Source of the DNA: Sulfurimonas sp.
Lineage (GTDB): Bacteria; Campylobacterota; Campylobacteria; Campylobacterales; Sulfurimonadaceae
Direction of reading: 5' to 3'
DNA length: 5,622 nt
NCBI GenBank assembly: GCA_030646745.1
Contig: JAUSKV010000200.1
Span: 1 to 5,622 of the forward strand
This document shows, in pieces, positions 1 through 5,622 of the stretch. Each line of letters begins with the position of its first letter. The first letter of the stretch is position 1. The position numbers were made by a program, and so were the translations under genes. Under the pieces are notes generated by a model, which saw nothing but the letters and a program-made list of their open reading frames with translations, was not told where the DNA came from and made no database searches.

Positions 1-1419
1 ACCCCATGTTACCGTGAGCAGTTTAGCACAGATGATTTTGCCATTCGTCCTGATAATTTTGCTTTAACTGTGCCCAGCGGAGAAAATATAAATCTTTTAA
101 CATCTGCGCAAGAGTATAGTTTTCCGGCAACGGCAAAACAATACGGTAGTGCTACTGCAACAAATGACTATAATATCACAGCTGCGAATTTAGTCTTAAG
201 CCTTACTAGAACCATGTATCAACCCTCCAACATTATAGATGATAATCTCAGTGGTGCTCTCTCTTTTTCAACTACTCCATTTAATATTCTCAATGGAGTA
301 GCCAATACTCTTATTAAATTCGATGATGTGGGAAAAGTTAATATTCAACTCAGAGATACGACTTGGGCTAATGTTGACAGTGATGATACTTCCGGTGATT
401 GCAATGCGACGGGAAGATATATATGCGGAGATATTAATGCCACTTTCATACCGGATCACTTCACTCTAAGTGCAGTTCACTTAAACAATAACAGTGCTCA
501 AACATTCACCTACCTCTCGGATGATTTAAACATGTCTGCCCACTTAGATGTAAATGTTTCTGCTAAAAATCTTAGTAATGCAGTTACACAAAACTTTAAA
601 TCTGGTTCTTGGGAAAACCCTGTGGATGTCAACATGAGTGTTGTGAGTGCAGCATCCACTCCTACAATTATCAAAGACGATATCAACGAAACACAAAATC
701 TTGGATTCAGCTTGGGAGCAATAGTAATACCTTGGAACGAAACGAATGCCACTAAAAAACTGATGTTTAACTTCAACAGAGATGTAAATGATTCAAAAAA
801 TCCGTTTATGATAAATGGCTCTGAGATGACGCTAGGTGCAAAATCGGCATACACAGATTCCGGCACTACAAAAATAGTGACAGGTTCGAGCGTCGCTGAC
901 CAAAATGCCACATTTATTTATGGTCGCACGCATGCACCGAGATATAGATTTACAGACAACAACGGCACAGCATTAATCTACTACGAGGCATTTTGCAATG
1001 GCATAGATAGCAACAGTACTACATGCAATAAAGCTTTGCTTCCAAACGGAATTAGTTCCCTCAGTACAGATGATCCTAGATGGTTTATAAACACTCTTCA
1101 CACAAGCGTTTCAGGAGGCGCAGAAACAGTTACACAAAAAAGTGCTTCTCTCATCAGTGCAACAACAACTCCAACAGGAAATCACAAAGATTCAGTCTCT
1201 TTAACTTATGATGGAAGTAAAGGAAATCCGTACAAAGCAACAATGCAAAACAGTGCCTCAAGTTGGCTGATTTATAACAAATACATTCCTACCTCTACAA
1301 AAAATGAGTTTGAAGTTGAGTTTGAAGGTTCAGGCAGTCAGTGGACAGGCAAACATGAGACAAATACCACAACAATAAAAAGCGGAGCAGATAAAACCAA
1401 CAGGAGAACCATGTGGTAA
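1..1419 (+). CDS. C-terminal part of a large exported MshQ-like (DUF6701-like) surface protein, 5' end outside window
   Basis: The frame is open from base 1, so this is the 3' part of a longer gene; 472 residues are visible, ending in TAA at 1417-1419. The GTG at 70 is an internal valine, because the same frame reads upstream without a stop and encodes an FAIRP-type segment (residues 13-17) typical of such proteins. Landmarks resembling DUF6701, the C-terminal domain of MSHA biogenesis protein MshQ, come in the expected order: DTTW (119-122), FIPDHF (149-154), FTYL (169-172), FIYGR (305-309), and a terminal NRRTMW. The protein is rich in Asn, Ser and Thr, has possible disulfide pairs C134/C142 and C332/C342, and has no membrane segment in the visible part. 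Fourteen D/E-x-N-x-S/T sequons suggest N-glycosylation. It overlaps the first of three minor pilin genes by 7 bases, so it probably acts with them at the cell surface. Family assignment rests on remembered motifs, not a search. Confidence 0.75.
   Translation, partial: TPCYREQFSTDDFAIRPDNFALTVPSGENINLLTSAQEYSFPATAKQYGSATATNDYNITAANLVLSLTRTMYQPSNIIDDNLSGALSFSTTPFNILNGVANTLIKFDDVGKVNIQLRDTTWANVDSDDTSGDCNATGRYICGDINATFIPDHFTLSAVHLNNNSAQTFTYLSDDLNMSAHLDVNVSAKNLSNAVTQNFKSGSWENPVDVNMSVVSAASTPTIIKDDINETQNLGFSLGAIVIPWNETNATKKLMFNFNRDVNDSKNPFMINGSEMTLGAKSAYTDSGTTKIVTGSSVADQNATFIYGRTHAPRYRFTDNNGTALIYYEAFCNGIDSNSTTCNKALLPNGISSLSTDDPRWFINTLHTSVSGGAETVTQKSASLISATTTPTGNHKDSVSLTYDGSKGNPYKATMQNSASSWLIYNKYIPTSTKNEFEVEFEGSGSQWTGKHETNTTTIKSGADKTNRRTMW
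1402..1406 (+). promoter_or_regulatory. Ribosome binding site AGGAG that selects the GTG start at 1413
   Basis: AGGAG lies six bases before GTG at 1413, inside the end of the upstream gene. The alternative ATG at 1431 has no comparable Shine-Dalgarno, so this site decides the start. Confidence 0.7.
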
Positions 1420-2066
1420 CTAAAATCCGCATGTGCCCAAACAAAGAGGTGCCAAGCAAATCAGCATTTTCTATGATAGAGCTTATTTTTGCCATCGTCA
1501 TTATTGGAATTTCTGTTATCTCTCTTCCTATGATGACACAAGCAACATCTAAGGGAGTTGAGGGAAACCTTGTTCAGGAGGCTATTTTTGCGGCTTCTGC
1601 TCAACTTAATCAAGTTCTCTCTTATCAGTGGGATGAGAATGCTATTGATGGCAATGATACTCTTTCTAAAGTTGTATGCCCAGTAGGTACAACAAGATTA
1701 GGTCTTATAAATCAACCACTTCACAGAAAATGTATAGTTAATAATATTTCGACTACCTTAGGTTTAGAACCTGGAGAAACTATTAGTACTGCAGATGATA
1801 TTGATGACATGAACGGTATCACAAATAATATATTTATTGACAGTGGCGGAGGCAGTGTTACCTCATTTCAGGGTTACAAAAACAATTATAGCACTACTAT
1901 TAATGTTGAGAACAACGCAATTTTTGGAACTTCTAACATAGCAAATCCAAACATAAAAAAAGTCACAGTCTCAATCACAGACAGCAGTGGAAATCTAATC
2001 ACCCTTCTAAAAACATACAGTGCAAACATAGGCGAAATTGATTACTACAAAAGGAGTTACCAATGA
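1413..2066 (+). CDS. Minor type IV prepilin, MshD/PilV-like
   Basis: A 217-residue prepilin-like protein, presumably processed by a PilD-type prepilin peptidase and built into the tip or shaft of a pilus or pseudopilus. The leader is residues 1-18 (basic, ending KSA). Cleavage is predicted between A18 and F19, giving a mature start FSMIE with the conserved Glu at +5 (E23), followed by a hydrophobic helix to about residue 42. The residue before the cut is Ala rather than the usual Gly. A YQWDE segment (71-75) follows the helix, in the place where MshD/PilV-like proteins often carry an FDE-type motif. C89 and C107 could form a disulfide. GTG at 1413 is preferred because of its Shine-Dalgarno; starting at ATG 1431 would shorten the leader by six residues. 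It overlaps the MshQ-like gene by 7 bases and the next prepilin gene by 4 (ATGA). The prepilin class is clear; the MshD label is inferred from size and neighbours. Confidence 0.85.
   Translation: MVTKIRMCPNKEVPSKSAFSMIELIFAIVIIGISVISLPMMTQATSKGVEGNLVQEAIFAASAQLNQVLSYQWDENAIDGNDTLSKVVCPVGTTRLGLINQPLHRKCIVNNISTTLGLEPGETISTADDIDDMNGITNNIFIDSGGGSVTSFQGYKNNYSTTINVENNAIFGTSNIANPNIKKVTVSITDSSGNLITLLKTYSANIGEIDYYKRSYQ
2051..2056 (+). promoter_or_regulatory. Ribosome binding site AAGGAG for the second prepilin gene
   Basis: AAGGAG sits six bases upstream of ATG 2063, within the last codons of the preceding gene. Together with the ATGA stop/start overlap it indicates coupled translation. Confidence 0.7.
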
Positions 2067-2956
2067 GATTTCGTCCTGCTTTTACTCTCATTGAACTTGT
2101 CTTTGTTATAGTTGTAATAGGTATTATAGGTAAATTCGGGGTTGAGTTTTTGGCTCAGGCTTATAAAGGTTTTATCTTCACAAATGTTAATAACACTTTA
2201 CAGACAAATAGTGCAACCGCAGTTGAGTTTATCTCTACAAGATTGCAACACCGAATAAAAGATTCTATAATTGCAAGGACATCAGACCCTGATTTTACTA
2301 CCAATTTTGTAGCCTTGGGAAGTGCCAGTGGAGAGAATTACACCATTTTAGAGTGGGTAGGTTCTGATATTGATGGTTTCCGCGGAAACTCCGATACAGG
2401 TCTTCCAAGCTGGAGCGGAGTTATTGATTTGGATTTGAGCTCTAAAACAACTATAGTTTCTCCTGAGACCAACACAACTGAGATAGATGGACTTATTAAA
2501 ATTTTAGCTAATTACACTGTTGTGGGAGATACAACAATTAATAATGCAGCCCTCTATTTTGTAGGTTCCAGTAGTGATATTAAAACTGGTTATGGCTGGG
2601 ACGGCATTACTATTAATGACCAAAATAGAACTATGCACCCAATCAATGTCGGAGCGGCGTTGAATGAATTTATTTCTGGTAATGCAGATACATCTTTTAG
2701 AGAACTTTACGAATACTATCAACTTGCATGGAGTGCATATGCCGTTGTTCACTCTGTAGATGGAAATTTAACACTCTATTATGATTATCAGCCATGGAAT
2801 GGAGAAAATTATACAGATGGAAAACCAGCGACAATCATAGAAAATGTAAGCTCTTTTAGATTTATGGCAATTGGCTCACTTGTAAAGATTCAGGTTTGTG
2901 CCAAAAGTGATTTAGTGGAGGAGTATTCATTATGCAAAGAAAAAACTATCTACTAA
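2063..2956 (+). CDS. Minor type IV prepilin, MshO/PilW/GspJ-like
   Basis: A 297-residue prepilin-like protein. It has a very short basic leader, MRFRPA, a predicted cut between A6 and F7, and a mature start FTLIE with the expected Glu at +5 (E11). The hydrophobic segment runs to about residue 31. As in the preceding gene, Ala replaces Gly before the cut. The long globular domain and the C-terminal strand pattern (ENVSSFRF at 260-267, then a VKIQVCA strand at 274-280) resemble the PilW/GspJ/MshO group, which form part of the initiating tip complex. C279 and C291 near the C-terminus may pair. Three D/E-x-N-x-S/T sequons are present (N137, N188, N235). The start overlaps the previous gene by 4 bases and the end overlaps the next by 25. 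The prepilin class is secure; the MshO assignment follows from size, position and fold pattern. Confidence 0.85.
   Translation: MRFRPAFTLIELVFVIVVIGIIGKFGVEFLAQAYKGFIFTNVNNTLQTNSATAVEFISTRLQHRIKDSIIARTSDPDFTTNFVALGSASGENYTILEWVGSDIDGFRGNSDTGLPSWSGVIDLDLSSKTTIVSPETNTTEIDGLIKILANYTVVGDTTINNAALYFVGSSSDIKTGYGWDGITINDQNRTMHPINVGAALNEFISGNADTSFRELYEYYQLAWSAYAVVHSVDGNLTLYYDYQPWNGENYTDGKPATIIENVSSFRFMAIGSLVKIQVCAKSDLVEEYSLCKEKTIY
2917..2923 (+). promoter_or_regulatory. Ribosome binding site GGAGGAG for the third prepilin gene
   Basis: GGAGGAG lies eight bases before ATG 2932, inside the coding region of the upstream prepilin, and supports a start that overlaps that gene by 25 bases. Confidence 0.7.
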
Positions 2957-3423
2957 GAAAATCCGGTTTTGCCATGATAATGGCGATTGCCGTAATTGTT
3001 ATAATTTCTACCATCATGGCGCTCTCATTGTCCATGACAGCAGAGACAACAAAAAGAACAACTGATTTATATATTTATGAACAAGCGGTTTTACTCTCAA
3101 AAAGTGCGGCGGAGTATGCACTGCTTCAAATATCGCAAAACCAGCCATGTACAGATGAAATTACTCTTGGATTAAATAATTTTAAACCCGATTTGAATAG
3201 CAATGGAAATATAGATGATGATTTTTATAACATAGATATAAAAATCAAATATATCTATGACTCTAATACTTCATGTATAGCAAATGGAGGAACTTTTTAT
3301 ACAAATGTTACCACCCCTGAACAAAACGGCTCCGTTCTTATGGATATTACCGTATCTGTCACTGACGAAAATATCACGAGCGAGCCAATAAGATATTTTA
3401 GAAGAAGTATCCAAAAATTGTAG
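2932..3423 (+). CDS. Minor prepilin-like protein without Glu+5, MshP/PilX/GspK-like
   Basis: A 163-residue protein with a basic 12-residue leader ending KSG, then FAMIM and a hydrophobic segment to about residue 36. Cleavage is predicted between G12 and F13. Position +5 is Met17 instead of Glu, as in GspK-type tip pseudopilins and some PilX/MshP proteins, which cap the growing fibre. The helix continues through an amphipathic stretch (about 37-68) with the ELxxxA-like character of pilin N-terminal helices. Residues 87-95 form a DxNxNGxID loop that resembles an EF-hand or dockerin calcium site. C73 and C115 could pair. Sequons with an acidic residue at -2 occur at N112, N132 and N147. It is the last gene of the block and overlaps the MshO-like gene by 25 bases. 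At 163 residues it is far shorter than typical GspK, so MshP or PilX is the nearer comparison. The exact family is uncertain. Confidence 0.75.
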   Translation: MQRKNYLLRKSGFAMIMAIAVIVIISTIMALSLSMTAETTKRTTDLYIYEQAVLLSKSAAEYALLQISQNQPCTDEITLGLNNFKPDLNSNGNIDDDFYNIDIKIKYIYDSNTSCIANGGTFYTNVTTPEQNGSVLMDITVSVTDENITSEPIRYFRRSIQKL

Positions 3424-3450
3424 TTATGTAAATCGATATGCACAATTTAA

Positions 3451-3459
3451 TGTTATAAT
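3451..3459 (+). promoter_or_regulatory. Extended -10 sigma-70 promoter for hpf
   Basis: TGTTATAAT contains a perfect TATAAT (3454-3459) preceded by the TGn extension. No recognisable -35 lies 17 bp upstream, which is usual for Campylobacterota sigma-70 promoters. Transcription would start near 3466, leaving a leader of about 23 bases before hpf. Confidence 0.65.
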
Positions 3460-3476
3460 TAAAAATCAAACTATTT

Positions 3477-3482
3477 AAAGGA
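3477..3482 (+). promoter_or_regulatory. Ribosome binding site AAAGGA for hpf
   Basis: AAAGGA lies six bases before ATG 3489. The spacing is standard and fixes the hpf start. Confidence 0.65.
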
Positions 3483-3488
3483 TTACAA

Positions 3489-4031
3489 ATGAATATCTCT
3501 CTCACAGGAAGACATTTAGAACTAACTGATGCAATTAAAGCGCATATGAGTACATCTATCGAGACACTTAGTAAATTCCACTTAGACATTATCTCCGTTA
3601 ATGTCATCGCAACTGCTCAGACAAAAAAAGGTAAAGAGCACTCATGTGTAGAGTTTGTTATCAATCTCGCACATAAAAACTCTATTGTTATTAAACAGAG
3701 TGATGATGATTTATATGCAGCAATTGATTTAGCGGCGGGCAGAGCGCAAAAAGCTATGCGCCGCATGCATGACCGTGGGACAGAACACCATAAAGATGGT
3801 CTGAATGTAGCAAAAATTGAAGCGAATAACCATGTGGATGTCAAAGAGATTGCTGAAGCCTTAGAAGATGAGATTGTTCCGGTTGAACTCTCTCTCTACA
3901 AACCTCGTGAAGTTGAAGATGTACTTCAAGATTTAAAAGAGAGTGCTAAGATTTTTGAAATTTTCATAGATAACGAAGGCAAAACCCGCGTTCTTTATAA
4001 AAAAAGCAATGGAAGTTTCGGTCTCTATTAA
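3489..4031 (+). CDS. hpf: Ribosome hibernation promoting factor, long form
   Basis: A 180-residue cytoplasmic protein that binds the 30S subunit and, in the long form, dimerises 70S ribosomes into inactive 100S particles during starvation or stationary phase. Residues 1 to about 100 form the S30AE/RaiA-like domain: it starts MNISLTGRHLELTDAIK, carries the signature DLYAAIDLA (74-82), and ends in a basic QKAMRRMHDR stretch (87-96). A linker of about 30 residues leads to the C-terminal dimerisation domain (about 131-180), recognisable by YKPREVED (137-144) and the ending NGSFGLY. Length and two-domain layout match long Hpf and not the short HPF or YfiA forms. The gene has its own extended -10 promoter in the 65-bp gap after the pilin block. 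No terminator is visible in that gap, so some read-through from the pilin genes is possible. It converges on recG with a hairpin between. Confidence 0.95.
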   Translation: MNISLTGRHLELTDAIKAHMSTSIETLSKFHLDIISVNVIATAQTKKGKEHSCVEFVINLAHKNSIVIKQSDDDLYAAIDLAAGRAQKAMRRMHDRGTEHHKDGLNVAKIEANNHVDVKEIAEALEDEIVPVELSLYKPREVEDVLQDLKESAKIFEIFIDNEGKTRVLYKKSNGSFGLY

Positions 4032-4036
4032 TACTA

Positions 4037-4063
4037 TTTCCACATGCTCCTAGCATGTGGAAA
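4037..4063. terminator. Perfect inverted repeat between convergent hpf and recG, probable bidirectional terminator
   Basis: The arms TTTCCACATGCT (4037-4048) and AGCATGTGGAAA (4052-4063) pair over 12 bp around a 3-base loop (or 11 bp around 5 bases). The repeat begins five bases after the hpf stop and directly touches the recG stop codon. Its position between convergent genes suggests termination in both directions. However, neither strand has a U-rich run after the stem, so intrinsic termination may be weak or may rely on processing or other factors. Confidence 0.65.
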
Positions 4064-5622
4064 CTAAAAGATATTTAACTCCTCTTTCACCCTCTGAACT
4101 ATCTCCGCATCTTCCGCCAAATCTACCCATCTAAACTGGCTTCCGCTCTGATTTGTGCCTTTGAGTAGATCACCGCTTTTTCTGTATTTCAAATCCATAT
4201 TTGCTATATCAAAACCGCTAGAAGTGTTTACAAACTCATCTAATCTTTTTGATTTTTCTTGATTCGTATATAAAAAACAGTAGCCCTTAAGCCCTGTTCT
4301 ACTCACTCGGCCTCGTAACTGATGCAAAGTTGACAAGCCCAATCTCTCGGCACCGACAATCACGACCGTACTCAGCCGTGGCAGTGAGATACCAACTTCT
4401 ACAACAGTCGTCGCAATCAAGATATTTCCGGATTCACGAAAATCTAAAAGTACCTCCTCCTTCTCTTTATCCTTTCCATGCGTTACATAAACACTCTCAA
4501 AATTTTTCTCCCAATAACTGCGTGCTTCTTCTATACTTTGATACTCAATTGATTCACTCTGCTCCACCAAAGGATAGACAATCAGAACCTGATTCTTTTT
4601 CTGCAGCTCCTCTTTTATATGTGAAAGCAAATCTTTAAAGTCGCTCTTGTGAATAACCTTGCTTGTAATATTTTTTTTAAAGGGTGTCGTAGTAATCAAG
4701 CTTACATCGATATGTGCGGTCTCTATCATAGCTTGTGTTCTTGGAATAGGAGTAGCACTAAACTGCAAAAAATGGGGCTTTTTATCTCCGCTGCTTACCA
4801 ACTTCTCCAACATGTTTCGCTGTTGCGTTCCAAAACGGTGCTGTTCATCCACCATAACAAGTCCGGCTGTTGGAAGCTCTCTATAAAGCAAGGCATGTGT
4901 TCCTATAATAAAATCAAACTCTTCTAAATCTACTTTTTTGGTTTTGTTTGTTACTAAAACAGTCTTGGAGTGAGGAATAAATTTGCATGCCTCCTCAAAA
5001 AGCTGATTTGCGAGAATAGTTGTCGGTGCCATAAGGATTGCGCGGTGTGGCAACATCATGACGCAAGCGGCTAAAATAACCATGGTTTTTCCACACCCGA
5101 CATCGCCGACAATCATTCGTTTTGCCGCTACGCTTTTTGAGAAATCACTTTTTATATCCTCTATAGCTTTTACTTGCTCATTTGTAAGCGTAAAGGGAAG
5201 CATGGATGCCCAACTTTCATAACTATTATTTCCACCCTCAACCAAGGAGGACAAGCATGCCATGGCATTGAAATAACGTCTTTTGCCTGCCAAAAGTTTC
5301 ATATATGCAAAGAGTTCCACATGTTTGAGAGCGTTCACGGCCTCTTGTGACAACTCTTTATTGCGTAAAATTTCCTCTGTCGGGAAATGAAGTTTCAGAA
5401 TCTCATCGATTATATTTTCGCCCAAACCTTCAGCTTTTAAATTCTCTTTTGTAAGATTATTTTGCACAAAGCGCTGCATCACATCGCTTCTCAAAGCTGA
5501 TTTATACTTTGGTGTTATCGCACCGGCAGTAGTTATCTTTTTAGGCATATTCAGGGTGCATTGCCCCATTTTACACTCTATTAAGCCATAGTAATAGTCT
5601 CTCTCTCCGACTTTAAACTGAT
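4064..5622 (-). CDS. recG: ATP-dependent DNA helicase RecG, N-terminal part outside window
   Basis: RecG is a cytoplasmic superfamily 2 helicase that remodels stalled replication forks and Holliday junctions. The frame stays open to the right edge, so the ATG at 5567-5569 is internal: the 17 codons before it encode a VGERDYYYG-type strand of the wedge (OB-fold) domain. Visible are 518 residues; roughly 90-100 N-terminal residues are likely missing, judged from other Campylobacterota RecG proteins of about 600-620 residues. Counting from the right edge: end of wedge domain 1 to about 40, Q motif FTLTNEQ (143-149), Walker A GDVGCGKT (172-179), motif II DEQH followed by RFG (258-264), motif III SATP (288-291), motif V ATTVVEVGIS (403-412), motif VI QLRGRVSRTG (434-443), then the C-terminal hairpin region typical of RecG. 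All catalytic motifs look intact. Motif VI reads RVSRTG where many bacteria have RVGRG. An A8 run lies in the coding strand at 4671-4678. The TAG stop abuts the intergenic hairpin. Confidence 0.97.
   Translation of the reverse strand, partial: QFKVGERDYYYGLIECKMGQCTLNMPKKITTAGAITPKYKSALRSDVMQRFVQNNLTKENLKAEGLGENIIDEILKLHFPTEEILRNKELSQEAVNALKHVELFAYMKLLAGKRRYFNAMACLSSLVEGGNNSYESWASMLPFTLTNEQVKAIEDIKSDFSKSVAAKRMIVGDVGCGKTMVILAACVMMLPHRAILMAPTTILANQLFEEACKFIPHSKTVLVTNKTKKVDLEEFDFIIGTHALLYRELPTAGLVMVDEQHRFGTQQRNMLEKLVSSGDKKPHFLQFSATPIPRTQAMIETAHIDVSLITTTPFKKNITSKVIHKSDFKDLLSHIKEELQKKNQVLIVYPLVEQSESIEYQSIEEARSYWEKNFESVYVTHGKDKEKEEVLLDFRESGNILIATTVVEVGISLPRLSTVVIVGAERLGLSTLHQLRGRVSRTGLKGYCFLYTNQEKSKRLDEFVNTSSGFDIANMDLKYRKSGDLLKGTNQSGSQFRWVDLAEDAEIVQRVKEELNIF

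Noticed and set aside
70..72. GTG as the start of the first gene
   Set aside because: The same frame is open back to base 1 and encodes a family-like segment before it, with no Shine-Dalgarno at this GTG; the gene simply enters from the left.
268..911. Minus-strand open frames of 63 and 133 codons opposite the MshQ-like gene
   Set aside because: The sense frame carries family-like motifs and the sequon pattern; the antisense products are featureless shadows.
1306..1326. Short direct repeat of GAGTTTGAA spaced by three bases
   Set aside because: It encodes the alternating FEVEFEG strand of the surface protein and does not extend, so it is coding bias and not a repeat element.
1295..1501. Minus-strand open frame across the first gene junction
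   Set aside because: It overlaps the Shine-Dalgarno, start and prepilin leader of the sense genes and has no support of its own.
1955..1961. A7 run near the end of the MshD-like gene as a phase-variation tract
   Set aside because: Seven A residues are ordinary in such AT-rich DNA, and nothing else points to switching.
3398..3844. Minus-strand open frames opposite hpf
   Set aside because: They are antisense to the well conserved S30AE domain and show no motif.
4330..4927. Plus-strand open frames of 75-102 codons opposite recG
   Set aside because: They lie wholly antisense to conserved helicase motifs and have no recognisable domain; they are frame shadows of recG.
5567..5569. ATG as the start of recG
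   Set aside because: The frame continues to the right edge with a sequence that fits the RecG wedge domain, and the protein would be about 100 residues too short if it began here.

Overview
The window looks like chromosomal DNA from a Campylobacterota bacterium, most like Sulfurimonas or a relative. The evidence is the low GC, the style of the RecG and Hpf proteins, an extended -10 promoter with no -35, and exported proteins carrying many acidic N-glycosylation sequons of the Campylobacter PglB type. The genus is inferred from sequence style only.

Bases 1-3423 (+) are a tightly overlapping four-gene block for a type IV pilus-like, MSHA-like assembly. It opens with the C-terminal 472 residues of a large exported protein whose 5' end lies outside the window; its motifs resemble the DUF6701/MshQ family. 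Three minor prepilin genes follow: a 217-aa MshD/PilV-like protein with a GTG start, a 297-aa MshO/PilW/GspJ-like protein, and a 163-aa MshP/PilX/GspK-like protein that lacks the usual Glu at +5. Overlaps of 7, 4 and 25 bases, each with a strong Shine-Dalgarno, suggest translational coupling. Together the products look like the initiating tip complex of a pilus or pseudopilus plus a large surface or adhesin-like partner.

Bases 3424-3488 hold a short spacer with a clear extended -10 promoter. It drives hpf (3489-4031, +), the long form of the ribosome hibernation promoting factor. A perfect 12-bp inverted repeat (4037-4063) then separates hpf from the convergent recG (4064 to the right edge, -). 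recG encodes the branched-DNA helicase and lacks only its N-terminal part, which lies beyond the window.

The most striking signal is the density of D/E-x-N-x-S/T sequons in the exported block. I count 21 across the four proteins, 14 of them in the MshQ-like fragment, and none in the cytoplasmic Hpf and RecG. This suggests that the pilus-tip apparatus is heavily N-glycosylated. No RNA genes, insertion sequences or CRISPR arrays were seen, and no stretch over 300 bases lacks a gene.
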